Of a DNA stretch of 64,000 nucleotides, positions 43,527 through 53,188 are shown piece by piece; the stretch's first letter is position 1; every line of letters starts with the position of its first letter. The notes beneath the pieces are model-generated. The model saw nothing but the letters and a program-made list of their open reading frames with translations. It did not search any database and had not been told where the DNA came from. The translations under genes and the position numbers were made by a program. The stretch is from Paenisporosarcina quisquiliarum_A (GTDB taxonomy: Bacteria; Bacillota; Bacilli; Bacillales_A; Planococcaceae): contig NZ_JBHZRU010000005.1 in assembly GCF_043641925.1 (NCBI RefSeq), positions 1 to 64,000 of the forward strand. The letters run 5' to 3'.

Positions 43527-45125
43527 ATGTCAAATAATTTATTTAAAGGAACAGCCATTTTAACACTTGGTTTGTTTCTCTCAAAAATACTCGGTGTAAT
43601 TTACATCATTCCATTCTACGCAATGGTCGGAGAAGATAATATTGGTCTCTATCAATATGCTTATATTCCATATAATTTGATGCTGGCAGTGGCTATTTCA
43701 GGAGCTCCATTAGCTTTTTCCAGATTTGTATCTAAATATAATACACTTGGTGACTTTCACACTGGACGTAATTTATTGAGGTCCGGATTGCTAACAATGA
43801 TGGTTACGGGCTTTTTATCATTCCTTTTCTTATATTTCTTTGCAGAGCCTTTAGCTGCATTATCTATTGACAAGGATGAAGAAATTTACTCGGTCACTGA
43901 TGTTAAAGAAGCAATTCAATGGGTTAGTTTTGCTTTAATTGTTGTGCCATTTATGAGCTTATTAAGAGGATTCTTCCAAGGGTATAGCTATATGATGCCC
44001 ACAGCTGTATCACAATTAATCGAACAAATTGTTCGTATCATTTTCTTACTTGGTGGAGCCTTTGTAGTTATTAATTTGATGGATGGATCACCAAAACTAG
44101 CTATTCAAGTGGCTGTATTATCCGCTTTTGTCGGTGCAATCGGCGGGTTAGTTGTCCTTTATTATTATTGGAAACGTAAAAAACCAGAATACGATCACTT
44201 GTTAACAACTTCGACCACATCACATGATGTGAGTTTAAAAGATATGTATAAAGAAATTCTTGTCTATGCTGTGCCTGTTGTTTTCTTAGGGGTTGCTAAT
44301 CCATTATTTCAATTTGTGGATTTATTAACGTTTAATCGTGCGATGGATTCCGCGTTAGATTTTGATTATTTAGGCGTTTTAAACCTTACAGCTCACAAGT
44401 TAGTAATGATTCCGGTTATGCTTGCCACTGGTTTTTCTATGGCACTTATTCCATTAGTAACAAAACATTTCACGATGAATGAACATGAACAGTTATCACA
44501 AACATTGGATAAAACATTCCAAGTATTGTATTTCTTAACTTTGCCAGCTGTAGTCGGAATGACGGTCCTCGCTAATGAGTTGTATCATTTCTTCTATAAA
44601 CCAAGCGAGATTGGTTCAGATATTCTTGCGCATTATTTACCAGTAGCCATCTTGTTTAGTTTATTCCCAGTGACTGCAGCAATTTTACAAGGAATTAATC
44701 AGCAAAAATGGATTATCTTGAATTTATTAGTCGGATTATTAATTAAACTAGCAATAAACATTCCATTGATTAATCTATGGGAAACAAATGGTGCAATAGC
44801 CGCAACCATTATTGGGTATAGTGTAGCTATTTTCATGAATTTTGCGGTACTTGTTACTACTCAAAACTACCGATCTAAACTATTAGTAAGAAGAATCATA
44901 CTAATTACTGCTATCAATGTGTTAATGCTATTTGCAGCAGCACTAACTAGAATGTTATTGATCCAATTCATGCCAGCCGAATCAAAACTTTCTGCCTTAC
45001 TCATTATATTGATCGTAGGGGTAGTAGGTGGTCTCGTATATGGAGCAATTAGTATACGTCTAGGAATTGCACAAAAACTATTTGGTGAACGTTTAACGAA
45101 GTATACAAGGAAATTTGGTTTTTAA
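43527..45125 (+). CDS. murJ: Lipid II flippase MurJ (YtgP)
   Basis: 532 residues with about 14 hydrophobic helices, MOP/MVF superfamily. The N-terminal block LFKGTAILTLGLFLSKILGVIYIIPF and SGAPLAFSRFVSKY match B. subtilis YtgP, which complements MurJ in flipping lipid II for peptidoglycan synthesis. Followed after 12 bases by the pseudouridine synthase gene. Start ATG 43527 has a GGAAG site. MurJ versus another polysaccharide flippase rests on recalled YtgP similarity. Confidence 0.85.
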   Translation: MSNNLFKGTAILTLGLFLSKILGVIYIIPFYAMVGEDNIGLYQYAYIPYNLMLAVAISGAPLAFSRFVSKYNTLGDFHTGRNLLRSGLLTMMVTGFLSFLFLYFFAEPLAALSIDKDEEIYSVTDVKEAIQWVSFALIVVPFMSLLRGFFQGYSYMMPTAVSQLIEQIVRIIFLLGGAFVVINLMDGSPKLAIQVAVLSAFVGAIGGLVVLYYYWKRKKPEYDHLLTTSTTSHDVSLKDMYKEILVYAVPVVFLGVANPLFQFVDLLTFNRAMDSALDFDYLGVLNLTAHKLVMIPVMLATGFSMALIPLVTKHFTMNEHEQLSQTLDKTFQVLYFLTLPAVVGMTVLANELYHFFYKPSEIGSDILAHYLPVAILFSLFPVTAAILQGINQQKWIILNLLVGLLIKLAINIPLINLWETNGAIAATIIGYSVAIFMNFAVLVTTQNYRSKLLVRRIILITAINVLMLFAAALTRMLLIQFMPAESKLSALLIILIVGVVGGLVYGAISIRLGIAQKLFGERLTKYTRKFGF

Positions 45126-45137
45126 GGTGGGACATCT

Positions 45138-45851
45138 ATGCGGCTAGATAAACTTTTATCCAATATGGGATATGGCTCTAGGAAAGAAATAAAAATAATC
45201 GTAAAATCTAAGGCAGTAGAAGTTAATGGGAAAGTCGCAAAAGATGTATCGATGCATGTAGATAGTGAAAAGGATGACATTCTCATCTCAGGAGAGAAGG
45301 TAATTTACACAGAGTTTATTTATTTAATGATGAATAAACCTCCTGGCGTCATTTCAGCTACAGAAGATAAAAAGGATCAGACGGTAATTGATTTACTTGA
45401 GCCTATCGATCAGCATTTTCAACCGTTTCCAGTTGGTAGATTAGATAAGGATACAGAAGGCTTACTACTTATTACAAATGATGGTCACTTAACCCATCAA
45501 TTGTTGTCACCCAAAAAACATGTGCCAAAATTATATTTCGCTGAAATTGATGGAATGGTTACTGAGGAGGACATCGCGAAGTTTAAAGAAGGTGTTATTC
45601 TTGAAGATGGTTATTTAACGAAGCCTGGTGATCTGACAATCCTGCGAAGTGGCGATACATCAGAGATTGAATTAATCATTACTGAAGGTAAATTTCATCA
45701 AGTGAAAAGAATGTTTGAAGCAGTTGGAAAGCGTGTGACATACTTAAAGCGCTTGAAGATGGGATCACTAGAATTAGATTCAACACTAGAACTGGGTCAA
45801 TATAGACCATTAACTGAAAAAGAGTTAGATGAACTAAAGCCAAAGGACTGA
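45138..45851 (+). CDS. RsuA/RluB-family rRNA pseudouridine synthase
   Basis: 237 residues. An S4 RNA-binding domain (1-60, MRLDKLLSNMGYGSRKEIK) is followed by the catalytic domain. The Asp nucleophile lies in GRLDKDTEGLLLITNDG near 99-115, and EGKFHQVKRMFEAVGKRV near 185 completes the fold. It probably modifies 16S rRNA (RsuA type). It lies immediately downstream of murJ in one transcript, ended by the terminator at 45863. Confidence 0.92.
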   Translation: MRLDKLLSNMGYGSRKEIKIIVKSKAVEVNGKVAKDVSMHVDSEKDDILISGEKVIYTEFIYLMMNKPPGVISATEDKKDQTVIDLLEPIDQHFQPFPVGRLDKDTEGLLLITNDGHLTHQLLSPKKHVPKLYFAEIDGMVTEEDIAKFKEGVILEDGYLTKPGDLTILRSGDTSEIELIITEGKFHQVKRMFEAVGKRVTYLKRLKMGSLELDSTLELGQYRPLTEKELDELKPKD

Positions 45852-45862
45852 ATATAAAACCC

Positions 45863-45910
45863 AAAAACACAGCTTACACTCGAAAGAATGAGTGTAAGCT
45901 GTGTTTTTTA
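45863..45910. terminator. Bidirectional terminator
   Basis: A 16-bp perfect stem, AACACAGCTTACACTC / GAGTGTAAGCTGTGTT, has T and A runs outside. It separates the pseudouridine synthase gene from the converging ytzE-like gene. Confidence 0.92.
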
Positions 45911-45920
45911 TACAGGATTT

Positions 45921-46142
45921 CTAAGATGTCATTCTTACTCGCTTACTCGTCGTTGTCCATCTGCCTCGACTTGGGCTGCTAATTAAGTCATTAAAGGCCA
46001 ACACGTTCAAATCTCTTTGAACGGTGCGAGGAGTGATGCCGAATTCATCGACTAGATCTTGTGTCGTGACAATTCCATGATCTCGAATGTACATATACAC
46101 ATCTTTAATTCGATTGAGCATCCGATCAGTAGTTGGTTTCAT
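45921..46142 (-). CDS. ytzE: Small DeoR-type HTH protein (YtzE-like)
   Basis: 73 residues that consist almost only of a winged helix: VTTQDLVDEFGITPRTVQRDLNVL is the helix-turn-helix. There is no effector domain, as in B. subtilis YtzE. The ATG at 46142 is 11 bases after AAGGAG; a GTG at 46154 lies inside that site and is rejected. Target unknown. Confidence 0.85.
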   Translation of the reverse strand: MKPTTDRMLNRIKDVYMYIRDHGIVTTQDLVDEFGITPRTVQRDLNVLAFNDLISSPSRGRWTTTSKRVRMTS

Positions 46143-46478
46143 TTGTAGAACCACTCCTTCATCTTATGTTCTCTTGGCAAAGACTAGCGGACGACATGAA
46201 GTTTCTAATAGAAACAGGTGCTTAAGTAACTTGTCTTAGACATCCCCTTTTCTATATTGTTCGTCAAATGGTAATCTGACAATTCAATTATAACGGATTA
46301 TCACTATTTTCTCTATAAATATCTCTAAATTTAACGAAATCTTTACATAAACATTACCAATATGACCGAACGATACAATCAAATTTATGAATATCATTCG
46401 CTTTATAGAATTTCTACTACTAATTTTTAGAGAAAAGTGTAGAATAGCTTTAAGTAATATGGAGGGTGGTTTTTTCGA
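46143..46478. other. Intergenic region ytzE / pepV
   Basis: 336 AT-rich bases between divergent genes. No gene, hairpin terminator or clear -35/-10 pair was recognised. It must hold the promoters of both neighbours. Confidence 0.5.
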
Positions 46479-47867
46479 ATGGATTGGATGAAAGAAGCAC
46501 AAAATCGACAAGATGAATTAATTTTAGACTTACAACAACTTATACAAATACCAAGTGTGTTAGATGAGTCATTAGCTACTAAAGATTATCCATTTGGACC
46601 TGAACCATATCGGGCTTTAAAATGGTTACTTGATAAAGGTGAAAAAGAAGGAATGATCGTTAAAGATGTAGATCATATGGCTGGACATATCGAAATGGGT
46701 GAAGGAGAAGAAATTCTTGGCATTTTGGGTCATGTAGATGTGGTTCCTGCAGGAAATGGCTGGACATACCCACCATTTGAAGGAACGGTAGTAGGGAATA
46801 AACTATTTGGTAGAGGATCTATTGATGATAAAGGTCCGACAATGGCTGCATGGATGGCTATGAAAATGGTGAAGGATGCTGGTATCCAATTAGACAAGCG
46901 TGTACGTTTAATCATTGGGACGGATGAAGAAAGTGGATTCCGCTGTGTGGAGCAGTACTTCCAAAAAGAAGCCATGCCAACCATTGGCTTTGCGCCGGAT
47001 GCGGATTTTCCAATTATTAATGCTGAAAAAGGTATCTCAACTCTCCGTTTTTCATTCCAAGCTGAGAACACGAACGAGGATATTAAATCGTTTGCATCTG
47101 GGAAGCGAACGAATATGGTACCAGATTTTGCAGAAGCCGTTTTGATACATGATGATCCAAACATTGGTAAAACATTTGAGCAGTTTTTGCTTACCAATAA
47201 AGTCAAGGGATCTGTCATTCCTAAACATAACGAGTGGCACTTTACGCTAGAAGGTAAATCAGCACATGCCATGGAACCTAATGATGGCGTGAATGCCGCG
47301 ATATATCTTGCAAAATTCCTTGCAGAATATGTAACATCAACGGGTTCAAAGAAATTTATCGATTTTCTAGTAAATACTTTTTGGAATGATTCGAGAGGAA
47401 ATGCCATTGGATTAGCATTTACCGACGAAATGTCTGGTGATACTACGCTAAATGCAGGTGTCATCGCTTTTGATGGGAAGACGGGTACTGTTGATGTTAG
47501 CTTACGCTATTCGGTAAGTTATTCATTTGAAGAGAAATTGACCCAATGCCAAACAGCTGTTAATGAACAAGGAATCGCAGTAGATGTACTGTCCAACTCA
47601 AAACCTCATTACGTGGATGAGTCGGAAGAGTTAATTCAAAGCTTAAAGAAAGTATATGAACGTCAAACGGGTGAACCCGCAACGTTGCTAGCTATTGGTG
47701 GCGGAACATATGCAAGAGTGTTAGAAAAAGGTGTGGCATTTGGGATGTTATTCCCTGGAGAAAAAGATGTTGCTCATCAACTTGATGAATTTGTAGATAT
47801 TCAAAACCTCTTAAAATCTGCAGCGATTTATGCGGATGCAATTTGTGAATTAGCTGCTAAAAAGTAA
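46479..47867 (+). CDS. pepV: M20 dipeptidase PepV
   Basis: 462-residue cytoplasmic dipeptidase with two zinc ions. Metal ligands sit in GHVDVVPAG near 87-95, RGSIDDKGP near 113-121 and GTDEESGFRC near 147-156, with a late His in GEKDVAHQLDE near 430-440. A lid domain with KSAHAMEPNDG near 262-272 lies between. RBS GGAGG. It stands before the D-amino acid aminotransferase gene, about 120 bases away. Confidence 0.93.
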   Translation: MDWMKEAQNRQDELILDLQQLIQIPSVLDESLATKDYPFGPEPYRALKWLLDKGEKEGMIVKDVDHMAGHIEMGEGEEILGILGHVDVVPAGNGWTYPPFEGTVVGNKLFGRGSIDDKGPTMAAWMAMKMVKDAGIQLDKRVRLIIGTDEESGFRCVEQYFQKEAMPTIGFAPDADFPIINAEKGISTLRFSFQAENTNEDIKSFASGKRTNMVPDFAEAVLIHDDPNIGKTFEQFLLTNKVKGSVIPKHNEWHFTLEGKSAHAMEPNDGVNAAIYLAKFLAEYVTSTGSKKFIDFLVNTFWNDSRGNAIGLAFTDEMSGDTTLNAGVIAFDGKTGTVDVSLRYSVSYSFEEKLTQCQTAVNEQGIAVDVLSNSKPHYVDESEELIQSLKKVYERQTGEPATLLAIGGGTYARVLEKGVAFGMLFPGEKDVAHQLDEFVDIQNLLKSAAIYADAICELAAKK

Positions 47868-47990
47868 AGCTATGATACACGATAAATGTGAGAATCTATT
47901 TCGATAATGAATTTATAGAAGCTACATTTTTTATTGGAATTAATAAAATAACCTCAAAAAATAGAGTAATACATGAAAGAAGGATTTAGC

Positions 47991-48842
47991 ATGTCAATCA
48001 TTTTATGGAACAACCAATTAATAAATGAAGAAGAAATCAATATTTCAAAAGAAGATCGTGGCTATCAATTTGGTGACGGGATTTATGAGGTCATTCGTGT
48101 TTATGATGGTTCCATGTATACAGCAAAAGAACATATTGATCGGTTATATGAAAGTGCCGACAAAATTAGACTGATCATTCCGCATACAAAAGATGTTTTC
48201 CACAAAATGATGTATGACTTGATTGAAGCAAATGAGGTTGTTACGGGACAGGTGTATGTTCAAGTAACTCGTGGTGTATCTGCTAGACAACATCAATTTC
48301 CTTCACCTTCAGTTGAATGTGTGATTACAGCTTATACAAAAGAAGTAGCACGTCCTGTTACACAAATGGCAAACGGTGTTTCAGCTAAAACAGTGGAAGA
48401 TGTACGGTGGTTACGCTGTGATATTAAGAGTTTAAATCTACTTGGAAATGTACTCGCTAAACAGGAAGCGCATGATGAGGGATGTTTTGAGGCTGTATTA
48501 CATCGAGGAGATGTAATTACAGAAGGGTCATCTTCGAATATGTATGGCATACGTGGCGGCGTCCTTTATACGCATCCGGCAACAAATTACATATTAAATG
48601 GTATTACCAGACGAGTGATTTTAGAATGCTGCGAAGAAATTGGATTACCTGTGGTAGAAGAAGCGATGTCATTAACGAATTTATATGACCATGAAGAATT
48701 TTTCATGTCTTCAACGACGGCTGAAATATTACCGATCATTATGATTGATCAAAAACCAATAGGAACTGGTTTACCAGGAAGTTGGACTACCAAGTTACAA
48801 GCTGCATTTGAAGCGAAAATAAATAAAGCAGTTCATGCTTAA
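47991..48842 (+). CDS. dat: D-amino acid aminotransferase
   Basis: 283 residues, fold type IV PLP enzyme making D-glutamate or D-alanine for the cell wall. The pyridoxal Lys lies in IKSLNLLGNVLAKQEA near 139-154; FGDGIYEVIRVYDG near 26-39 and GSSSNMYGI near 179 are family blocks. The start ATG 47991 follows AAGGA by seven bases and gives the usual length; the frame opens six codons earlier. Confidence 0.94.
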   Translation: MSIILWNNQLINEEEINISKEDRGYQFGDGIYEVIRVYDGSMYTAKEHIDRLYESADKIRLIIPHTKDVFHKMMYDLIEANEVVTGQVYVQVTRGVSARQHQFPSPSVECVITAYTKEVARPVTQMANGVSAKTVEDVRWLRCDIKSLNLLGNVLAKQEAHDEGCFEAVLHRGDVITEGSSSNMYGIRGGVLYTHPATNYILNGITRRVILECCEEIGLPVVEEAMSLTNLYDHEEFFMSSTTAEILPIIMIDQKPIGTGLPGSWTTKLQAAFEAKINKAVHA

Positions 48843-48845
48843 AAA

Positions 48846-48876
48846 GGCATCCCTCTTTTTAGAGGGATGTTTTTAT
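48846..48876 (+). terminator. dat terminator
   Basis: CATCCCTC / GAGGGATG with loop TTTTTA, then TTTTTATTT. Confidence 0.85.
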
Positions 48877-48939
48877 TTACTGTTTTTTTATTGTGAGCTA
48901 CTGTAAACTAATGGTACTAAGACTGGTGGTGTCAAGCTC

Positions 48940-49488
48940 ATGAATCAGCATTATTTTGTTGGCATATCAGTGCCAAAACAACAGACAATTTCTTTAATAA
49001 AAGCAGCGCATGAAATGGAATTAAAGAACACACATAAAATAGTGGTGGCTTCAGAAGATATGCACATTACTTTGATGTATTTAGGGGCAGTTAACCCTCA
49101 TCAAATGAATGAACTTATCAAATTTATGGAAAGTGCATCGAAATGTCATTACCCGTTTGAGATTCATTCTACTTCTGTGCGGGTATTTGGCAATGAAGAA
49201 ATTCCACGAGTAGTTTACGCAAACATTGAAGAAAAGCAGGAGTTACATTCTTTACACACAGATTTATCAATAGGTGCTACTGAAAAAGGACTCCGGTTAG
49301 ATAAAAAACCTTTTATACCTCATATCACATTAGCGAAAAAATGGAGCGGTTTTGGACAGATGCAATCTATTATTTCGTTTAATGATCCAATTTCTTTTAC
49401 TGTCGAAGAGTATTCATTGTTTGAGATTCATCCAAACCAAAGTCCAAAATACAAATCCATTGCCACTTTTCAACTAGGAGATAGATAA
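48940..49488 (+). CDS. thpR: RNA 2',3'-cyclic phosphodiesterase (YtlP/ThpR)
   Basis: 182 residues of the 2H phosphoesterase superfamily. Both catalytic HxT motifs are present: MHITLMYLG near 46-54 and PHITLAKKW near 128-136. The start ATG 48940 has a weak GGTGGTG site. It begins the ytlPQR set, in the same order as B. subtilis. Confidence 0.88.
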   Translation: MNQHYFVGISVPKQQTISLIKAAHEMELKNTHKIVVASEDMHITLMYLGAVNPHQMNELIKFMESASKCHYPFEIHSTSVRVFGNEEIPRVVYANIEEKQELHSLHTDLSIGATEKGLRLDKKPFIPHITLAKKWSGFGQMQSIISFNDPISFTVEEYSLFEIHPNQSPKYKSIATFQLGDR

Positions 49489-49491
49489 ATT

Positions 49492-50463
49492 ATGGCGCAA
49501 CTCGTAAAACTTCAAGATTATATATCACGTTATCAACGAGATTTGAAGAGATACCCAACTCAATTTGTGAGACTTAAAAAAATTCAGTGGGAACGCATGA
49601 AGACGGAATGGGAAACCGGTGCGGAAGTCCCTCACTGGGAACACGAGGAAGAAGTGGAGACGTTTGAAAAAAAGGGTTGGTTCAAGCGAATATTCGATAA
49701 GAAGAAAGAGCAGGAATTAGCTTGGGAAGAAAGTTCAATAGAATTAGAAACGCAAGATGAGGAAGAAGATGACAGTGGTTTTCATTTTGAACCTAATATT
49801 GTGTATACCCCTCAAAACTTAGAAGATTTAAAACGTATGTATATGGATCAACTTTTCCATTTTCAATTAAAGTGGGCAAGTTCAACACTTTTGGAAAAAT
49901 CCCATGTAGATCCTAAGTTTTTACGTGACAGCCTGTTACGACAATTAACTCAAAAACTACCTGATAATTATTTATTATTTTACTATCCGATTTTACAATT
50001 AAAAAATGCTCCTCTAGAGTTGGATATTTTGTTATTAACACCTACTGAAGCCTTATGCATTAAAGTGTTAGAGGAAGAAAACATGGCAGCCTTCATTGGA
50101 AGCGGTGATCGCTTTTGGGTAAAAAAAGTGGGGAAAGCGGAGAAGAAAATTTTGAATCCAACCATTGGTCTAAATCGAATGGAAACGATACTTACTCAAA
50201 TATTTAAACGAGAAGAAATTGAATTGCCAATTAAAAAAATAATCGTTTCCCGAAACGGCTATATCGATTTTCCAGGTTCAACTTATGGATTCCAGTTTAT
50301 AGACAAACGTAAGTTTCCTGAGTGGTTTACGCAACTAAAGAGTACAAATTCGCCAATGAAACATATGCAACTAAAAGCAGCTCAAGCAGTATTGGGGATG
50401 GTTCAAACCACATCTTACCATCGTGTTGGCTGGGAAGTAGATGTTGAGGAAGATCCATCATGA
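49492..50463 (+). CDS. ytlQ: NERD-domain protein (YtlQ-like)
   Basis: 323 residues. The N-terminal half is basic then acidic and coiled-coil-like (residues 1-90, with a KKGWFKRIFDKKKEQE stretch). The C-terminal half (about 140-290) resembles the nuclease-related NERD fold, with LELDILLLTPTEALCIKVLEE near 175-195 as the conserved strand pair. Starts 4 bases after thpR and overlaps the lipid kinase gene by ATGA. Activity unproven. Confidence 0.72.
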   Translation: MAQLVKLQDYISRYQRDLKRYPTQFVRLKKIQWERMKTEWETGAEVPHWEHEEEVETFEKKGWFKRIFDKKKEQELAWEESSIELETQDEEEDDSGFHFEPNIVYTPQNLEDLKRMYMDQLFHFQLKWASSTLLEKSHVDPKFLRDSLLRQLTQKLPDNYLLFYYPILQLKNAPLELDILLLTPTEALCIKVLEEENMAAFIGSGDRFWVKKVGKAEKKILNPTIGLNRMETILTQIFKREEIELPIKKIIVSRNGYIDFPGSTYGFQFIDKRKFPEWFTQLKSTNSPMKHMQLKAAQAVLGMVQTTSYHRVGWEVDVEEDPS

Positions 50464-51377
50464 GAGTAACTTTTATTATTAATCCCCTTGCTGGAAACGG
50501 CAAGGCGGAACGAAAATGGCAGACTTTTAAAGAAGGATTAGACTTTCCGTATGAGTTTTTCCTGACAAGGGCTGCAAAAGATGCAACTGCAATTGCTACA
50601 GATGTTTCGAAAGATAATGAGAAGAACCATTTAATCATTGCTTTTGGAGGAGATGGTACCGTTCATGAAGTAATCGAAGGGTTATTGGATACTGATTTTT
50701 CGATTGTTGGAGTTGTAGGAGCGGGATCCGGAAATGACTTCGGTCGCGGTTATGTTGCTTTTAAAACACCAGTTGAAATTAATGAATATGTTAGGTCAGA
50801 GAAAAACCATCAAATGATGGATATTGGGATCATTCAAAATAAGAACCTACCTTATTATTTCGTTAACAATGCAGGATTAGGCTTTGATGCTTTTGTGGCA
50901 TTTAAAGTGAATCAATCTCCTTTTAAGAAATGGTTAAACCAATTTGGGCTTGGTAAATTAACGTATACATATTTTGTGATTTATACATTACTGACGTTTA
51001 AGAGATTCAATCTTTCAATTTCCACAAAATCGGATCAACTAGAATTTAAAAATGTGTGGTTTGCTACTGTAAGTAATCAGCCTTATTTTGGTGGTGGAAT
51101 GAAAATCTCTCCAACATCTAATCCTAGTGACGGTTTGTTAGAGTTAACAGTCGTTCATGATCTTTCAAGATTAAAATTATTAGTGGTGTTTGCTACTGTC
51201 TTTTTTGGAAAACACACGAACTTTAAAGAGGTTCATCAAATGCAAGCTCCTTTATTCAAATTATCGACAGATACATCAGTCTACCGACATACTGATGGAG
51301 AATTTGCTGGTTTAACCGAGCCATTCATTGAAGATGAATTTAATGTGCAACAGGAGAAATGGAGACTGGTACAATAA
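50460..51377 (+). CDS. ytlR: Diacylglycerol/lipid kinase family protein (YtlR-like)
   Basis: 305 residues with the DagK catalytic domain: FIINPLAGNGKAE at the N-terminus, the GGDGTVHEVIEGLL nucleotide loop near 64-77 and VVGAGSGNDFGRG near 88-100. It phosphorylates a membrane lipid or related substrate not specified by sequence. Translationally coupled to the NERD gene. Confidence 0.9.
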   Translation: MRVTFIINPLAGNGKAERKWQTFKEGLDFPYEFFLTRAAKDATAIATDVSKDNEKNHLIIAFGGDGTVHEVIEGLLDTDFSIVGVVGAGSGNDFGRGYVAFKTPVEINEYVRSEKNHQMMDIGIIQNKNLPYYFVNNAGLGFDAFVAFKVNQSPFKKWLNQFGLGKLTYTYFVIYTLLTFKRFNLSISTKSDQLEFKNVWFATVSNQPYFGGGMKISPTSNPSDGLLELTVVHDLSRLKLLVVFATVFFGKHTNFKEVHQMQAPLFKLSTDTSVYRHTDGEFAGLTEPFIEDEFNVQQEKWRLVQ

Positions 51378-51459
51378 TTCTCAACTTGACGAAATTGACT
51401 AGATTGGTAATAATGGATTGTCATATATAAATGTAATAACGAAAGTAGGAAAGTATCAA

Positions 51460-52116
51460 ATGAGATTACGTCATAAACCATGGGCAGAAGATTTTATTGC
51501 AGCTCATCCAGAAATAGTCATTGCAAACCCAGAAGAACATAAAGGTAAATGGCACGAAGTATTTGGGAACAATCATCCCCTTCATATAGAAGTAGGTACA
51601 GGAAAAGGACAATTTGTTACTGGGATGGCATTAGCCAATCCTGACATAAATTATATCGGTATCGAGTTGTATGATAGTGTTATAGTTTGTGCAGTTGAAA
51701 CAATTTTAGAAGCAGGGGACGTTCCAAACTTAAGATTATTAAAAGTAAACGGAGCAGACTTGCATAAGTTCTTCCAAAAGAACGACGTGAAACAAGTTTA
51801 TTTAAATTTCTCTGACCCTTGGCCAAAAACTCGTCATGCAAAAAGAAGACTAACACATGAAGAATTCTTAAAACTTTATGAATCGATTTTAGTGGATTTT
51901 GGTGAAATACACTTTAAAACTGATAATCGTGGTTTGTTTGAATTTTCACTTCTAAGCATGTCTTCATACGGCATGTTACTTAAAGATGTGTCATTAGATC
52001 TTCATGCTAATCCCCCTGAAGGTAATGTAATGACTGAGTATGAAGAAAAGTTTTCTGCCAAAGGGCAACCGATTTACCGTTTAGAATCCCAATTTGTGAA
52101 AAAGGAAAGCCTCTGA
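51460..52116 (+). CDS. trmB: tRNA (guanine-N7-)-methyltransferase
   Basis: 218 residues. The SAM site VGTGKGQFVTGMALANP is near 45-60, the TrmB-specific FSDPWPKTRHAKRRLTH near 117-133, and HFKTDNRGLFEFSL near 150. It makes m7G46 in tRNA. The start ATG 51460 follows GTAGGAAAG; a TTG-initiated extension from 51418 has no ribosome site. The terminator begins within its stop codon. Confidence 0.95.
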   Translation: MRLRHKPWAEDFIAAHPEIVIANPEEHKGKWHEVFGNNHPLHIEVGTGKGQFVTGMALANPDINYIGIELYDSVIVCAVETILEAGDVPNLRLLKVNGADLHKFFQKNDVKQVYLNFSDPWPKTRHAKRRLTHEEFLKLYESILVDFGEIHFKTDNRGLFEFSLLSMSSYGMLLKDVSLDLHANPPEGNVMTEYEEKFSAKGQPIYRLESQFVKKESL

Positions 52117-52134
52117 TTTCAGAGGCTTTTTTTG
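52106..52134 (+). terminator. trmB terminator overlapping the stop
   Basis: AAAGCCTCTG / CAGAGGCTTT with loop ATTT, then TTTTTG. The TGA stop lies in the stem-loop. Confidence 0.88.
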
Positions 52135-52285
52135 TTATACTGATAAGCAAGTAAGATTAAGGATATTAGAAAAAGAGGTCAGAATCACTACTTTGAATAT
52201 GTATTTCATTGCACTGATAATGTCTGTCATTCCAATATTAATTCGGAAAAAAATACTTAATTCAAAAAAAGGTGGAATCGCACAT

Positions 52286-53140
52286 ATGGATCAATATACA
52301 TTTCATCAAATGAAACTAACATGGCTACAAGGTGGCTTTACGAACTTAGATGGTGGAGCGATGTTTGGGGTAGTCCCCAAGCCGCTATGGTCAAAAAAAT
52401 ATCCTGTTAATGAATTGAACCAAATTGACCTTAGTACCGATCCAATTCTTATCCAGTATAAAGGCAAAAACGTGTTGATAGATTCAGGAGTTGGATTTAA
52501 CAAGATGACTGAGAGACAGTTAAGAAATAATGGAGTTATTATGCAATCGCATTTAGAAGATTCATTAGCAGAAATTGGCTTACTTACAGAGGATATTCAT
52601 TTTGTTTTAATGACACATATGCATGCTGATCATGCATCTGGTCTAACAAAATTTGAAAACGAGCAGTTAATGCCCACGTTTCCGAATGCAGAAATTATGA
52701 TGTCTGCAATCGAGTGGGAAGAAGTTCGTCATCCGAATATTCGATCGAAGAATACATATTGGAAAGAAAATTGGGAGCCCATTCAACATCAAGTTAAGAC
52801 ATTTGTTGAAGAAGTCGAAGTAATACCAGGAATCAAAATGATCCATACAGGTGGTCATAGTGCAGGGCATAGTATTATCAAACTTACTCAAAATGATGAG
52901 ACCTTAATTCATATGGCGGATATTATGCCGACACATGCTCATCAAAACCCTTTATGGGTGCTGGCTTTTGATGATTATCCCATGTCCTCTATTTATGCAA
53001 AAGAAAAAATTATGGCAGAAGCACTTGCTAATGGTCATGGCTTTATTTTCTATCATGATGCTTTTTATCGTTTAATAAAATGGGATGTAACAGGCAAAGA
53101 AATAATAGATAAATTAGAGCGTACTAATAGACACAATTAA
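52286..53140 (+). CDS. ytnP: Metallo-beta-lactamase-fold hydrolase, YtnP-like lactonase
   Basis: 284 residues, colinear with B. subtilis YtnP, reported to degrade quorum signals (lactonase). The zinc motif THMHADHASG is near 110-119; later ligands are in GGHSAGHS near 190 and HMADIMPTHAHQ near 210. The start ATG 52286 follows AAGGTGGAA and matches the YtnP N-terminus; the frame extends 31 codons upstream into a hydrophobic stretch without homology. Lactonase activity is inferred from similarity. Confidence 0.85.
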   Translation: MDQYTFHQMKLTWLQGGFTNLDGGAMFGVVPKPLWSKKYPVNELNQIDLSTDPILIQYKGKNVLIDSGVGFNKMTERQLRNNGVIMQSHLEDSLAEIGLLTEDIHFVLMTHMHADHASGLTKFENEQLMPTFPNAEIMMSAIEWEEVRHPNIRSKNTYWKENWEPIQHQVKTFVEEVEVIPGIKMIHTGGHSAGHSIIKLTQNDETLIHMADIMPTHAHQNPLWVLAFDDYPMSSIYAKEKIMAEALANGHGFIFYHDAFYRLIKWDVTGKEIIDKLERTNRHN

Positions 53141-53149
53141 TGGATATAA

Positions 53150-53188
53150 ATAAAAGCGATCCCTAAACTTAGGGGATCGCTTTTCATT
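53150..53188. terminator. Bidirectional terminator ytnP / ytzB
   Basis: AAAAGCGATCCC / GGGATCGCTTTT, 12 perfect pairs, lies between converging genes. Confidence 0.9.

Noticed and set aside
46730..47464. 244-codon minus-strand frame
   Set aside because: It is antisense to pepV, whose metal-binding motifs are intact; a codon-bias shadow.
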